Part shown: piece by piece, positions 41,265 to 51,324 of the stretch | Numbering within the stretch: the stretch's first letter is position 1 | Layout: every line of letters starts with the position of its first letter | DNA from: Ochrobactrum teleogrylli | GTDB lineage: Bacteria > Pseudomonadota > Alphaproteobacteria > Rhizobiales > Rhizobiaceae | Assembly: GCF_006376685.1 (NCBI RefSeq) | Contig: NZ_VEWL01000002.1 | Span: 434,001-498,000, forward strand | DNA length: 64,000 bases | Direction: 5' to 3' | Made by a program: the position numbers and the translations under genes | The notes under the pieces: generated by a model | The model's input: only the letters and a program-made list of their open reading frames with translations | The model's database searches: none | Told to the model about the DNA's origin: nothing

Positions 41265-42008
41265 TTACCCCTGCGACGGCGTGAATCTGGCCACCAGCGC
41301 GTGGCTGTCGCCGGGATAGGTGAAGCGCACATGCGTCACCGGCAGATCGGCATTCCAGGTCTGGCGTTCAATCACCAGACAGGGCGAGCCCGGCGCAATA
41401 TCGAGCAATGCGGCATTTTCCGGAGAAGCGGCAATGGCGCGAATGGAGTGCTGGGCGCTACTCCACGGCACGCAGGCCACGAGCCATGGACCGGGCGAGT
41501 GTTCGGAAAAATCCGCCCCCGCCGCATCCGGCACGGCGGCCAGATTGATGATGCGTTCTTCCAGCGCAAACACCCGCTGCCCGGCATGATGACGGCAGAC
41601 CAGATCGATGATCTGCGTGTGGCGCGGAATATCGATCTTCTGCGCGTCGGCTGGCCCGCTCAGACGGTCCCAGCGCTTGAGCAGTTCGAAGCGATAGGGC
41701 GCGCCAAGTGCTGCAACCTCATCGCGAATATCATGGATTTCTAGAATGGCGGCCTGCGAACTCGGAAACGAAACGAAGCTGCCCGATTTGCGCTTGCGCT
41801 CGATCAGACCGGCCTTGGCAAGCTGAGTCAGCGCCTTGTTGACCGTCATGCGCGAGCAGCCATATTGCTCGGTCAGTTCATGTTCGAACGGAATACGGTG
41901 CCCCGGCGCCCACTCTCCAGACAGGATGCGCGATTCAATATCGTCCAAAATACGCTGATGCAGTGAAAGCACCGGGCCGTCTTTTGCCGCTGAACCGTCA
42001 TCCGCCAT
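41265..42008 (-). CDS. hutC: Histidine utilization repressor (GntR family)
   Basis: A 247-residue protein with a GntR winged helix (IPFEHELTEQYGCSRMTVNKALTQLAKAGLI) and a UTRA domain that binds urocanate in HutC proteins (YRFELLKRWDR, LVIERQTWN). It follows hutF by 39 bases in the same transcript. In Brucella abortus HutC is known to bind both hut and virB promoters, linking histidine availability to virulence. The palindrome between hutF and hutI is its likely operator here. Confidence 0.94.
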   Translation of the reverse strand: MADDGSAAKDGPVLSLHQRILDDIESRILSGEWAPGHRIPFEHELTEQYGCSRMTVNKALTQLAKAGLIERKRKSGSFVSFPSSQAAILEIHDIRDEVAALGAPYRFELLKRWDRLSGPADAQKIDIPRHTQIIDLVCRHHAGQRVFALEERIINLAAVPDAAGADFSEHSPGPWLVACVPWSSAQHSIRAIAASPENAALLDIAPGSPCLVIERQTWNADLPVTHVRFTYPGDSHALVARFTPSQG

Positions 42009-42047
42009 GCTATTCCCCCTTTGTTTCCCACTTTTGCAGGAATTTCT

Positions 42048-43415
42048 TCAGCCGAGCAATTCGCCAATCGTTTTCTGAAAAGCACGCTCGGCCTGATCCC
42101 GCAAGCGGTGACGACCGCCCTCCACCTGTTTCACGCCGCGTACCCACACGTCACTGACCTGGGCTCGACCGGCAAAAATCCAGCCATCCAGCACGGCATC
42201 GCCCTTGGCATGGGGCAGCCGCGCCATATCCAGCGCGACAAAATCCGCCGACGCGCCAAGCTTCAACCCGTCATCGGCGCGACCCATCGCGATGTTGCCG
42301 CCGCGCACCGCGCCTTCGAACAAGGCGCGCCCCGTGGAGGCTTCGCTTTCGGCCAGCACATTGCGGGCGCGATGTTGGAGGCGCTGCGAATATTCAAGCT
42401 GCCGCAACTCGTCGCCAATACCGATCAGCACATTGGAATCCGAACCGACGCCAAACTTGCCGCCTGCTTCCGCAAAAACCGTCGCATTGAAGGTTCCGTC
42501 GCCGAGATTGGCTTCCGTCACCGGGCAAAGACCGGCAATAGCACCGGCTGCGGCCATGCGCCGGGTTTCATCGTCGGTCATATGGGTCGCATGGATGAGG
42601 CACCAGCGCGAGGACAACTCCTGATTATCGACAAGCCAATCGACAGGACGCTTGCCCGCCCAGGCAATGCAATCCTCCACTTCCTTCACCTGTTCGGCCA
42701 CATGGATATGCACCGGCGCATCGGGCAAAAGCTTCGTCACGACGTCCAGTTCATCCGGCGTTACGGCGCGCAGACTGTGCGGCGCAACGCCCAAAACTGC
42801 GCCGTCGAAATTGGCCAGCGCTCGGCTGCAGCCTTCGATCAGTCGCGCAAAGTGGTCCGGATCATTGATGAAACGGCGCTGGCCTTCATTGGGCGCGCTG
42901 CCGCCGAAACCCGAATGCGCATAGAAAACCGGAAGCAGCGTCAGGCCGATGCCCGCCGCGCTGGCAGCAGCCACAATGCGGTCGGCCATCTCGGAGAGAT
43001 TGGCGTAAGGCGTTCCGTCGCGGTCGTGATGCAGATAATGAAACTCGCCAACGCGGGTAAATCCGGCTTCCAGCATGTCGACGTAAAGTCGCAGAGCCAC
43101 AGCTTCGGCCTGTTCGGGCGACATGGCGAGCGCGAATTTGTACATGATCTCGCGCCAGCTCCAGAACGAATCGGCAGACGGCCCGCGCCTTTCGGCAAGC
43201 CCCGCCATCCCGTACTGGAAAGCGTGGCTGTGCAGGTTCGGCACGCCTGCGATGATCGCCGCGTGGCGCTCGTCCCCAGCTCCCGCCGCTTTATCCGCCT
43301 CCAACGAGGTGATCTTTCCACCGGCAATGCCAATGCGAACATTCTCAGCCCAGCCATTATCGAGAAGCGCCTGACCGGCATGGATGAAACGCTGTTCAGA
43401 CTTGGCTGCTGACAT
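42048..43415 (-). CDS. hutF: Formimidoylglutamate deiminase
   Basis: The ATG at 43415 (after GAGGAG) gives 455 residues; a longer open frame runs through the operator and is rejected. It is an amidohydrolase with metal-binding segments NLHSHAFQYGM near 60, PVHIHVAEQVKEVEDC near 235, LIHATHMTDDE near 275 and GSDSNVLIG near 325. HutF converts N-formimino-L-glutamate to N-formyl-L-glutamate. Its presence with hutG shows the five-step route in which formyl-glutamate is the last intermediate. Confidence 0.94.
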   Translation of the reverse strand: MSAAKSEQRFIHAGQALLDNGWAENVRIGIAGGKITSLEADKAAGAGDERHAAIIAGVPNLHSHAFQYGMAGLAERRGPSADSFWSWREIMYKFALAMSPEQAEAVALRLYVDMLEAGFTRVGEFHYLHHDRDGTPYANLSEMADRIVAAASAAGIGLTLLPVFYAHSGFGGSAPNEGQRRFINDPDHFARLIEGCSRALANFDGAVLGVAPHSLRAVTPDELDVVTKLLPDAPVHIHVAEQVKEVEDCIAWAGKRPVDWLVDNQELSSRWCLIHATHMTDDETRRMAAAGAIAGLCPVTEANLGDGTFNATVFAEAGGKFGVGSDSNVLIGIGDELRQLEYSQRLQHRARNVLAESEASTGRALFEGAVRGGNIAMGRADDGLKLGASADFVALDMARLPHAKGDAVLDGWIFAGRAQVSDVWVRGVKQVEGGRHRLRDQAERAFQKTIGELLG

Positions 43416-43471
43416 GAAAATTAACTCCTCGAATGTTCCCGCGCATTTTTTCTCTTGGCTGCGCCTCTGAT

Positions 43472-43483
43472 ATGTATATACAT
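43472..43483. promoter_or_regulatory. Probable HutC operator
   Basis: The perfect palindrome ATGTATATACAT lies in the 100-base gap between the divergent hutF and hutI starts, 33 bases before the hutI ATG. HutC sites described in other proteobacteria contain a TGTATATACA-like core, so a single site could repress both arms. Confidence 0.75.
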
Positions 43484-43515
43484 TATCAAAAAACAGGGGA
43501 AGCGAGAAAACGCTC

Positions 43516-44733
43516 ATGCTCAAGAATTCAGGCATCGTTTTTATCAATGCGCGGATTGCGACGCTGAAGGAAGACGCGGACGGCCTTGGCCTCATCGAGA
43601 ATGCAGCGCTTGCCGTAAAGGACGGCAAGATCGCCTATGTCGGCCCGCAGTCCGCTCTGCCCGAAGACTATGCGTCTTATGAGAGAATCGATTGCGAAAA
43701 CCGGCTGATCACGCCGGGCCTCGTCGATTGTCACACGCACCTCGTCCATGCCGGAAATCGCGCGCATGAATTCGAACTGCGCTTGCAGGGCGCTTCCTAT
43801 GAAGAAGTTGCCCGTGCCGGGGGCGGCATTGTTTCTTCGGTCAAGAACCTGCGCGCAGCCAGCGAAGACGATCTGGTGCGTGAAACCCTGCCCCGTCTCG
43901 ATGCGCTGATTGCCGAAGGCGTCACCACGGTTGAAGTCAAGTCCGGTTACGGTCTCGACCGCGAAAGCGAAATCAAGTCGCTGAAAGCCGCCCGTCGGCT
44001 GGGTGCAGAACGCGACGTTGCAATCCGCACCACGTTCCTTGGCGCCCATGCCTTGCCGCCGGAAATGAACGGCGACAAGGCCGCTTATATCGACCGCGTC
44101 ATCAACGATATGCTGCCCGCCATCGCAGCTGAACATCTGGCCGATGCGGTGGATGGTTTCTGCGAAGGCATCGCCTTCCTGCCGGATGAAATCGCCCGTG
44201 TGTTTGATGCGGCCAAGGCGCATGGCATTCCGGTCAAGCTTCACGCCGACCAGCTTTCCAATCTGCATGGTGCGGCGCTCGCCGCGTCCTATGGTGCGCT
44301 TTCCGCCGATCATCTCGAATATACCGATGCGGATGGTGCCGCCGCCATGGCCAAGGCCGGAACAGTCGCCGTGCTGCTTCCCGGCGCTTACTACTTCATC
44401 CGCGAAACCCAGAAGCCGCCAGTCGAAGCCTTCCGCGCAGCGGGCACAAGGATGGCGCTTGCCACCGACAACAATCCCGGCACATCGCCGCTGACCTCGC
44501 TGCTGCTCACCATGAATATGGGCGCAACGCTGTTTCGCATGACGGTGGATGAATGCCTCGCGGGCGTCACCCGCGAGGCTGCGCGGGCGTTGGGCATTCT
44601 CGGCCAGACCGGAACGCTCGAAACCGGCAAGGACGCCGATCTCGCCATTTGGAGCGTCGAGCGGCCCGCCGAACTCGTTTATCGCATCGGCTTCAACCCG
44701 CTGTGGAAGCGGGTTTTCAAGGGCCATATCTAA
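43516..44733 (+). CDS. hutI: Imidazolonepropionase
   Basis: A 405-residue metal-dependent amidohydrolase. It has the HxH motif in [22 protein letters not shown] near residue 75, [10 protein letters not shown] near 170, KLHADQLSN near 240 and the metal Asp in [13 protein letters not shown] near 315. It opens the imidazolone ring to give formiminoglutamate, the HutF substrate. It heads the plus-strand hutI-H-G-U-D operon, with hutH 21 bases downstream. Confidence 0.95.
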   Translation: MLKNSGIVFINARIATLKEDADGLGLIENAALAVKDGKIAYVGPQSALPEDYASYERIDCENRLITPGLVDCHTHLVHAGNRAHEFELRLQGASYEEVARAGGGIVSSVKNLRAASEDDLVRETLPRLDALIAEGVTTVEVKSGYGLDRESEIKSLKAARRLGAERDVAIRTTFLGAHALPPEMNGDKAAYIDRVINDMLPAIAAEHLADAVDGFCEGIAFLPDEIARVFDAAKAHGIPVKLHADQLSNLHGAALAASYGALSADHLEYTDADGAAAMAKAGTVAVLLPGAYYFIRETQKPPVEAFRAAGTRMALATDNNPGTSPLTSLLLTMNMGATLFRMTVDECLAGVTREAARALGILGQTGTLETGKDADLAIWSVERPAELVYRIGFNPLWKRVFKGHI

Positions 44734-44754
44734 CTATCCGCAACGGAGCCTGTC

Positions 44755-46290
44755 ATGACCATCATCCTCAAGCCCGGTTCTGTCCCGCTTGAAACGCTGG
44801 AAACCATCTATCGCGATGCGGTTCCCGTGCGCATCGACCCTGCCTTTCATGCGGGCGTCGAAAAGGCGGCTGCGCGCATTGCCGAAATCGCAGCCGGTGA
44901 CGAGCCGGTTTACGGCATCAATACCGGCTTTGGAAAACTCGCCTCGATCCGCATTGCGGCGGGCGATGTGGCGACACTCCAGCGCAACCTGATCCTGTCG
45001 CATTGCTGCGGCGTTGGCGACGCTTTGCCGGAAAATATCGTGCGCCTCATCATGGCGCTGAAGCTGATTTCGCTCGGTCGTGGCGCATCCGGCGTGCGGC
45101 TTGAAGTCATCACGCTTCTCGAAGACATGCTGGCAAAAGGCGTGATCCCGATGATCCCCGAAAAGGGTTCCGTCGGCGCGTCAGGCGACCTTGCACCGCT
45201 GGCGCATATGACTGCCGCCATGATTGGCGAAGGTGAAGCCTTCTATCAGGGCGAGCGCCTCTCCGGCGCAAAAGCACTGGAAAAGGCCGGTCTGAAGCCT
45301 GTCGTGCTTGCCGCCAAGGAAGGTCTGGCGCTGATCAACGGCACGCAGACTTCGACTGCCCTTGCGCTGGCCGGGCTTTTCCGCGCCCATCGTGCCGCGC
45401 AGACGGCACTGATCACCGGCGCATTGTCCACCGATGCGGCTATGGGATCGGATGCGCCGTTCCATGAGGAAATCCATACGCTGCGCGGTCATAAGGGACA
45501 GATCGATGCGGGCCGGGCATTGCGCAGCCTGCTCGAGGGCTCGGTCATTCGCCAGAGCCATCTCGAAGGCGACCAGCGCGTGCAGGACCCCTATTGCATC
45601 CGCTGCCAGCCGCAGGTCGATGGTGCCTGCCTCGACATTCTGCGGCAGGCAGCCCGCACGCTGGAAATCGAAGCCAATGCGGTTACCGACAATCCGCTCG
45701 TTCTCTCGGACGGACGCGCCGTATCGGGCGGCAATTTCCACGCCGAACCGGTTGCCTTCGCCGCCGACCAGATTGCGCTTGCCGTCTGCGAAATCGGCGC
45801 TATCGCCCAGCGCCGTATCGCGCTACTGGTCGATCCTGCCTTGTCGTTTGGCCTTCCGGCCTTCCTCGCCCGCAAGCCGGGCCTCAATTCCGGCCTGATG
45901 ATCGCGGAAGTCACCTCCGCCGCGCTGATGAGCGAAAACAAGCAGATGGCGCATCCGGCTTCGGTTGATTCCACACCGACCTCGGCCAATCAGGAAGACC
46001 ATGTGTCCATGGCCTGCCACGGTGCGCGCCGCCTGTTGCCAATGACGGCCAATCTCAATGCCATTATCGGCATCGAGGCGCTGACCGGCGCACTCGGCGT
46101 CGAGCTGCGCGAGCCGCTGACCACCAGCCCGGAACTGGCCAAGGTCATCGCCGTGTTGCGCGGGCGCGTGCCGACACTGGATGACGACCGCTATATGGCC
46201 GACGACCTGAAGAATGCCGCCGAGCTGGTGGCTGACGGTGCGCTTGCCGGGGCGGTTTCGGACCGCATCCTGCCAGCGCTGGAGGCGTGA
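44755..46290 (+). CDS. hutH: Histidine ammonia-lyase
   Basis: A 511-residue enzyme. The MIO-forming Ala142-Ser143-Gly144 triad lies in [15 protein letters not shown], and INTGFGKLA near 55 and [14 protein letters not shown] near 420 are active-site blocks. It deaminates L-histidine to trans-urocanate, the HutC inducer. It is second in the operon. The stop codon lies two bases before the hutG ATG. Confidence 0.96.
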   Translation: MTIILKPGSVPLETLETIYRDAVPVRIDPAFHAGVEKAAARIAEIAAGDEPVYGINTGFGKLASIRIAAGDVATLQRNLILSHCCGVGDALPENIVRLIMALKLISLGRGASGVRLEVITLLEDMLAKGVIPMIPEKGSVGASGDLAPLAHMTAAMIGEGEAFYQGERLSGAKALEKAGLKPVVLAAKEGLALINGTQTSTALALAGLFRAHRAAQTALITGALSTDAAMGSDAPFHEEIHTLRGHKGQIDAGRALRSLLEGSVIRQSHLEGDQRVQDPYCIRCQPQVDGACLDILRQAARTLEIEANAVTDNPLVLSDGRAVSGGNFHAEPVAFAADQIALAVCEIGAIAQRRIALLVDPALSFGLPAFLARKPGLNSGLMIAEVTSAALMSENKQMAHPASVDSTPTSANQEDHVSMACHGARRLLPMTANLNAIIGIEALTGALGVELREPLTTSPELAKVIAVLRGRVPTLDDDRYMADDLKNAAELVADGALAGAVSDRILPALEA

Positions 46291-46292
46291 TC

Positions 46293-47093
46293 ATGAGCCC
46301 GTTCGAAGTTCGTCAGGGCACTTCGCCCGTCATTCTTGGCCTTCCACACACCGGAACCGATGTGCCGCAAGATATTTTTGCGCGGCTCAACGACAATGGC
46401 AAAATTCTTGCCGACACCGACTGGCATATTCACAGGCTTTATGACGGTCTCATCGACGGCGCGACCATGGTGCGCGCCACCTTCCACCGCTATTGCATCG
46501 ACGCCAATCGCGACCCGGAAGGTGTGAGCCTCTATCCGGGGCAGAACACCACCACGCTGATCCCGGAAACCGACTTTGACGGGCTGTCGATCTGGAAGGA
46601 TGGAGAAGCGCCGACCGAAGCCGACATTGCCGACCGCGTCGCCCGCTTTCACGCCCCCTATCACGCGGCGCTGGCCGCCGAGATCAGCCGTGTGAAGGCA
46701 ATCCACGGCGTCGCCATCCTCTATGATTGCCATTCGATCCGGTCGCATATTCCCTTCCTGTTTGAAGGCAAATTGCCCGATTTCAACATCGGTACGGATA
46801 TGGGCAAGACCTGCGATCCCAAGATCGAGGCGGCGGCTGTCGAAGTGACCGGCGAGGCGGAAGGTTACACGTCGATCCTCAATGGCCGCTTCAAGGGCGG
46901 CTGGACGACACGCCATTACGGCAAGCCCGAAACCGGCGTCCACGCCATCCAGATGGAGCTTGCCCAATCGACCCATCTTGCGACCGAAGCCGTTCCCTTC
47001 GCCTATAACGAGGCCAAGGCGGACAGGCTGCGCGTCCATCTCAAAACCCTTTTGCAGCGGCTGGAAAAGCTCGCGCACGACCTGAAATCCTGA
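46293..47093 (+). CDS. hutG: N-formylglutamate deformylase
   Basis: The ATG at 46293 (GGAGG 7 bases before, inside the hutH end) gives 266 residues. The sequence fits the FGase family of zinc hydrolases ([10 protein letters not shown] near 15, [14 protein letters not shown] near 145, [21 protein letters not shown] near 205). It releases formate and L-glutamate, the last step of the pathway. The unrelated arginase-like HutG (formiminoglutamase) is not this type. Confidence 0.94.
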   Translation: MSPFEVRQGTSPVILGLPHTGTDVPQDIFARLNDNGKILADTDWHIHRLYDGLIDGATMVRATFHRYCIDANRDPEGVSLYPGQNTTTLIPETDFDGLSIWKDGEAPTEADIADRVARFHAPYHAALAAEISRVKAIHGVAILYDCHSIRSHIPFLFEGKLPDFNIGTDMGKTCDPKIEAAAVEVTGEAEGYTSILNGRFKGGWTTRHYGKPETGVHAIQMELAQSTHLATEAVPFAYNEAKADRLRVHLKTLLQRLEKLAHDLKS

Positions 47094-47103
47094 GGAGAAC
47101 ACC

Positions 47104-48777
47104 ATGTCGAACCCACGCCATAACGAGCGCGAAGTCCGAGCGCCGCGCGGAGACGAACTCAACGCCAAGAGCTGGCTGACCGAAGCGCCGCTGCGCATGC
47201 TGATGAACAATCTCGACCCCGATGTGGCCGAGCGTCCGCATGAGCTGGTGGTTTATGGCGGCATTGGCCGCGCGGCCCGCACATGGGACGATTTCGATCG
47301 CATCGTCGCGACCCTCAAGACGCTCAATGAAGATGAAACCCTGCTGGTGCAGTCCGGCAAGCCGGTCGGTGTTTTCCGCACCCACAAGGATGCGCCGCGT
47401 GTTCTGATCGCCAATTCCAACCTCGTGCCGCATTGGGCGACCTGGGATCATTTCAACGAACTGGATAAGAAGGGTCTCGCCATGTATGGCCAGATGACCG
47501 CCGGTTCTTGGATCTATATCGGCGCGCAGGGCATCGTTCAGGGCACGTACGAAACCTTTGTCGAAGCCGGTCGCCAGCATTTTGGCGGCAACCTCACCGG
47601 CAAGTGGATTCTGACCGGCGGCCTTGGCGGCATGGGCGGCGCGCAGCCCTTAGCGGCGGTCATGGCTGGCGCCTGCTGCCTCGCCGTGGAATGTGACGAA
47701 ACCCGCGCCGATTTCCGCCTCCGCACCCGTTATGTCGATGAAAAGACCGACAGCCTCGATGAAGCGCTGGCCAAGATCGAAGCCTGGACCAAGGCAGGCG
47801 AGGCAAAGTCCATCGCGCTGATCGGCAATGCGGCGGAAATATTCCCGGAACTCGTCAAGCGTGGCGTGAAGCCGGATATCGTCACCGACCAGACTTCCGC
47901 GCATGACCCGGTGCATGGCTATCTGCCGCTCGGCTGGACCGTCGCCGAATGGCGCGCGAAACAGGAAAGCGACCCGAAAGCCGTCGAAAAGGCCGCGCGC
48001 GCTTCGATGAAACTCCATGTGCAGGCGATGGTCGACTTCTGGAACATGGGCATTCCGACCCTCGACTATGGCAACAATATTCGTCAGATGGCACTGGAAG
48101 AAGGCCTTGAAAATGCCTTTGCCTTCCCCGGCTTCGTGCCGGCCTATATCCGCCCGCTGTTTTGCCGTGGCGTTGGCCCATTCCGTTGGGCTGCCCTTTC
48201 CGGTGACCCGGAAGATATCTACAAGACCGACGCCAAGGTGAAGGAACTGCTGCCCGACAACAAGCACCTGCACAAATGGCTGGACATGGCGCGTGACCGC
48301 ATCGCCTTTCAGGGATTGCCCGCGCGCATTTGCTGGGTTGGCCTTGGTGACCGCCATCGTCTCGGCCTCGCCTTTAACGACATGGTCCGCAATGGCGAGC
48401 TGAAAGCGCCGATCGTCATCGGTCGCGACCATCTCGACAGCGGCTCCGTCGCCTCGCCAAACCGCGAAACGGAAGCCATGAAGGACGGTTCGGACGCCGT
48501 ATCCGACTGGCCGCTGCTCAACGCCCTCCTCAACACTGCTTCGGGCGCGACCTGGGTGTCCCTGCATCACGGCGGCGGCGTCGGCATGGGCTTCAGCCAG
48601 CATGCGGGCATGGTCATTTGCTGCGACGGCACGGAAGATGCGGACCGCCGTCTGGAGCGCGTCTTGTGGAACGATCCGGCCACCGGCGTCATGCGCCATG
48701 CCGATGCGGGCTATGAAGAAGCGCTCGACTGGGCGAAAAAGCAGGGCCTGCGCCTGCCCGGCATTCTGGGGAACTGA
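47104..48777 (+). CDS. hutU: Urocanate hydratase
   Basis: A 557-residue NAD-containing enzyme, the normal length of urocanase. Landmarks are [25 protein letters not shown] near 125, the glycine-rich NAD block [14 protein letters not shown] near 175, and [17 protein letters not shown] near 360. It hydrates urocanate to imidazolonepropionate. The gene starts 10 bases after hutG with an AGGAGA ribosome site. Confidence 0.96.
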   Translation: MSNPRHNEREVRAPRGDELNAKSWLTEAPLRMLMNNLDPDVAERPHELVVYGGIGRAARTWDDFDRIVATLKTLNEDETLLVQSGKPVGVFRTHKDAPRVLIANSNLVPHWATWDHFNELDKKGLAMYGQMTAGSWIYIGAQGIVQGTYETFVEAGRQHFGGNLTGKWILTGGLGGMGGAQPLAAVMAGACCLAVECDETRADFRLRTRYVDEKTDSLDEALAKIEAWTKAGEAKSIALIGNAAEIFPELVKRGVKPDIVTDQTSAHDPVHGYLPLGWTVAEWRAKQESDPKAVEKAARASMKLHVQAMVDFWNMGIPTLDYGNNIRQMALEEGLENAFAFPGFVPAYIRPLFCRGVGPFRWAALSGDPEDIYKTDAKVKELLPDNKHLHKWLDMARDRIAFQGLPARICWVGLGDRHRLGLAFNDMVRNGELKAPIVIGRDHLDSGSVASPNRETEAMKDGSDAVSDWPLLNALLNTASGATWVSLHHGGGVGMGFSQHAGMVICCDGTEDADRRLERVLWNDPATGVMRHADAGYEEALDWAKKQGLRLPGILGN

Positions 48778-48783
48778 GGTCGA

Positions 48784-49383
48784 ATGGCCGTCGCTCTTCT
48801 AAAAGCTGAAAATCATCGCCGCATGCCGTGGAAAAATGGCGGCGGCGTGACGGTCGAGATCGCGATCCACCCGCAAGGGGCGTCCGTCGATGATTTCGAC
48901 TGGCGCGTCTCCATGGCGAGCGTCGCAAATGACGGTCCGTTTTCCCTCTTTCCCGGCATCGACCGCAGCTTGTCGGTGCTCGAGGGCGACGGCATTGTGC
49001 TTGATGTCGAAGGCCACAAAAGCACCCTCACCCGCGAAAGCGAACCCTTTGCCTTTGCTGCCGACAGCCAGTCGTCGGCGCAGCTGATCGGCTCGGTCAT
49101 CACCGACCTCAATGTCATGACCCGGCGTGGCCGCTATACACATCACGTCCGCCGCATCACCGGCAACGAAGTCGCGGCGACATTGGAAACCGGGGCCACG
49201 GGCGAAACGCTGCTTATTTTCTGTGCAGAAGGAGAATTTGCACTCCAGACCGATACCAGGCTCACGCATCCGGGTTCCCATGATGCGGTGGTCCTAGACG
49301 GTCTTGCGGAGAGCGCTATCGAAATAAAGGGGAAGGGAGACCTGTTCCTGATTACGATTATTGCAATCGGATCAGGGGTTTAA
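48784..49383 (+). CDS. hutD: HutD-family cupin protein
   Basis: A 199-residue protein of the HutD family with two cupin-like halves (HRRMPWKNGGGVTVEIAIHP at the start, FSLFPGIDRSLSVLEG near 60). HutD is conserved in hut operons and in Pseudomonas acts as a governor that limits over-induction, perhaps by binding formylglutamate. It is not a core enzyme. It starts 6 bases after hutU and ends the enzyme part of the operon. Confidence 0.92.
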   Translation: MAVALLKAENHRRMPWKNGGGVTVEIAIHPQGASVDDFDWRVSMASVANDGPFSLFPGIDRSLSVLEGDGIVLDVEGHKSTLTRESEPFAFAADSQSSAQLIGSVITDLNVMTRRGRYTHHVRRITGNEVAATLETGATGETLLIFCAEGEFALQTDTRLTHPGSHDAVVLDGLAESAIEIKGKGDLFLITIIAIGSGV

Positions 49384-49468
49384 ATAATTTCCAACAGAAA
49401 CGCCGCAAAGAAATCTTTGTCGGCATCTCTGGACAGGAAGGACGGTCCTGCTAATTTGCTCGGATCGA

Positions 49469-49492
49469 TATGTATAGGCTTATAAACACATA
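49469..49492. promoter_or_regulatory. Possible HutC half-site upstream of the ABC importer
   Basis: TATGTATAGGC resembles one half of the hutF-hutI operator, and ACATA follows at 49488-49492 to give a weak dyad. It lies 16 bases before the binding-protein ATG. If real, it would bring the importer under HutC control. Confidence 0.35.
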
Positions 49493-49507
49493 AAAGGGGT
49501 ACTATTC

Positions 49508-50452
49508 ATGAAGAAATCGTGGTTTGCAGGTGTTGCACTGGCAGCATTCGCTTTTGCTTCCGCCGCTCAGGCCGAGACTGCCGTTTCCATCGGCTTTTCG
49601 GGCTGGACGGGTTTTGGCCCGCTGACGCTCGCCAAGGAAGCGGGCATTTTCAAGAAGCACGGACTGGACGTCACGCTGAACAAGATTCCGCAGGCAAGCC
49701 GCCATCTGGCGCTGGCATCGGGTGACATTCAGTGCGCCGCCACCACCGTTGAAACCTGGATTGTCTGGAACGCGGCTGGCGTGAAGTCCAAGCAGATTTT
49801 TCAGATGGACAAGTCCTACGGTGCCGACGGCATTGCCGTGCGCGCCGACGTCAATTCCTTCGCCGATCTGAAGGGCAAGACCATTGCCGCTTCCGCACCG
49901 GGCACCTCGCCTTACTTCCTGCTGGCCTTCATGCTCGCCAAAAACGGCATGACCACCAAGGATGTGAAGGTCGTCAACATGGAGCCGGGACCGGCAGCAC
50001 AGGCATTCGTGGCTGGCCAGAACGACGCGGCCATGACCTATGAACCTTATCTCTCGACCGTGCGCGCTGCGCCCGACAAGGGCAAGATTCTCGCCACCAC
50101 GCTCGACTATCCGGCTGTAACGGATACGGTTGGCTGCACGCCTGCCTTCCTCGAAAAGAACCCGGAAGCTGCCAAGGCGCTTGCCGACAGCTATTTCGAA
50201 GCGCTGGAGCTGATCGCTGCCGACAAGGACAAGGCCTATGAAATCATGGGCAAGGACGTGAAGCAGTCGGGCAAGGAATTCGGTGCTTCTGCCGAATATC
50301 TGCGCTGGCAGGACAAGGCCGCCAATCACAAGTTCTTCGAAGGCGATTTCAAGGCATTCTCCGCCGAAGCGGCTGATCTGCTGTTGCAGGCTGGCGTGAT
50401 CAAGTCGAAGCCGAACCTCGATGACATCGTGGATACGAGCTTCATCAAGTAA
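49508..50452 (+). CDS. NitT/TauT-family substrate-binding protein linked to hut genes
   Basis: A 314-residue periplasmic protein with a signal peptide cut after AAQA (about 22) and the NMT1/SsuA-type fold (FSGWTGFGPLTLAKEAGIFKKHGLDV). It begins 124 bases after hutD on the same strand and is followed by its permease and ATPase. The family imports nitrate, sulfonates, taurine, pyrimidines and other small ligands. Association with hut suggests histidine, urocanate or a related compound, but that is inference from position. Confidence 0.85.
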   Translation: MKKSWFAGVALAAFAFASAAQAETAVSIGFSGWTGFGPLTLAKEAGIFKKHGLDVTLNKIPQASRHLALASGDIQCAATTVETWIVWNAAGVKSKQIFQMDKSYGADGIAVRADVNSFADLKGKTIAASAPGTSPYFLLAFMLAKNGMTTKDVKVVNMEPGPAAQAFVAGQNDAAMTYEPYLSTVRAAPDKGKILATTLDYPAVTDTVGCTPAFLEKNPEAAKALADSYFEALELIAADKDKAYEIMGKDVKQSGKEFGASAEYLRWQDKAANHKFFEGDFKAFSAEAADLLLQAGVIKSKPNLDDIVDTSFIK

Positions 50453-50550
50453 GATCGGTTTCTGCAACAGTTCCGGGCGGCGACGCCCGGACCGACCTCT
50501 CCCCTTCCGTCTTCCTGTGAAGACGGGCGCGCGACTGAACGGACAATGTC

Positions 50551-51324
50551 ATGCAGCCTTTGCAGCCGATAGGCAACACGACCCGGATCTTACTGGGTAT
50601 CCTGTTTTTCATTCTATTTTTTGTGTTCTGGGGCATCGCCACGCTTGGCGGCTTCGTCTCCTCCACCTTCCTCGCCGATCCCATCACCATGATGAAAGAC
50701 GGCTATGACCTCATTGCCAATCAGGGCTTCCTGTCCGATATCGGCATGACGGTCTGGCGCGTGCTGGGCGGCTTCGTGCTTGCAAGCATCGTGGCCATCC
50801 CGCTCGGTGTCGCCATGGGTGCCTATAAGCCCATCGAAGCGCTGCTGGAGCCTTTCGTCTCCTTTGCGCGCTATCTGCCGGCTTCAGCTTTCGTGCCGCT
50901 CTTGATCCTGTGGTCCGGCATCGGCGAAACGCAAAAGCTGCTTGTCATCTTCATCGGCGCGGTGTTCCAGATCATCCTCATGATCGCGGTCACCGTCGCC
51001 AATACCCGCCGCGATCTGGTCGAGGCCGCCTATACGCTTGGCGCATCGAACAGCGGCATCATCCGCCGTGTGCTTATGCCTGCCAGCGCTCCAGACATTG
51101 CCGAAACGCTGCGCCTCGTGCTGGGCTGGGCGTGGACCTATGTGATCGTCGCCGAACTCATCGGCGCATCGTCGGGCATCGGTTATATGATCATCAACAG
51201 TCAGGCGCTGATGGCCACCGGCCAGATCATTTTCGGCATCATCGTCATCGGCGTGATCGGCCTGATTTCCGACCTCGCCTTCAAATATTTCAACCGCTGG
51301 CTCTTTGCATGGAGGTTCGCGTAA
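50551..51324 (+). CDS. ABC permease of the hut-linked importer
   Basis: A 257-residue inner-membrane permease with about six helices and the EAA loop EAAYTLGASNSGIIRRVLMPASAPDI near 155. It belongs to the SsuC/TauC group. Its stop overlaps the ATPase start by one base. Confidence 0.87.
   Translation: MQPLQPIGNTTRILLGILFFILFFVFWGIATLGGFVSSTFLADPITMMKDGYDLIANQGFLSDIGMTVWRVLGGFVLASIVAIPLGVAMGAYKPIEALLEPFVSFARYLPASAFVPLLILWSGIGETQKLLVIFIGAVFQIILMIAVTVANTRRDLVEAAYTLGASNSGIIRRVLMPASAPDIAETLRLVLGWAWTYVIVAELIGASSGIGYMIINSQALMATGQIIFGIIVIGVIGLISDLAFKYFNRWLFAWRFA

Noticed and set aside
42021-43412. 463-codon plus-strand open frame opposite hutF
   Set aside because: HutF has full amidohydrolase motifs on the minus strand; the opposing frame has no domain or start signal.
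43416-43628. N-terminal extension of HutF to 43628
   Set aside because: It would run through the hutI start and the HutC palindrome. The ATG at 43415 has a GAGGAG site and fits the family length.
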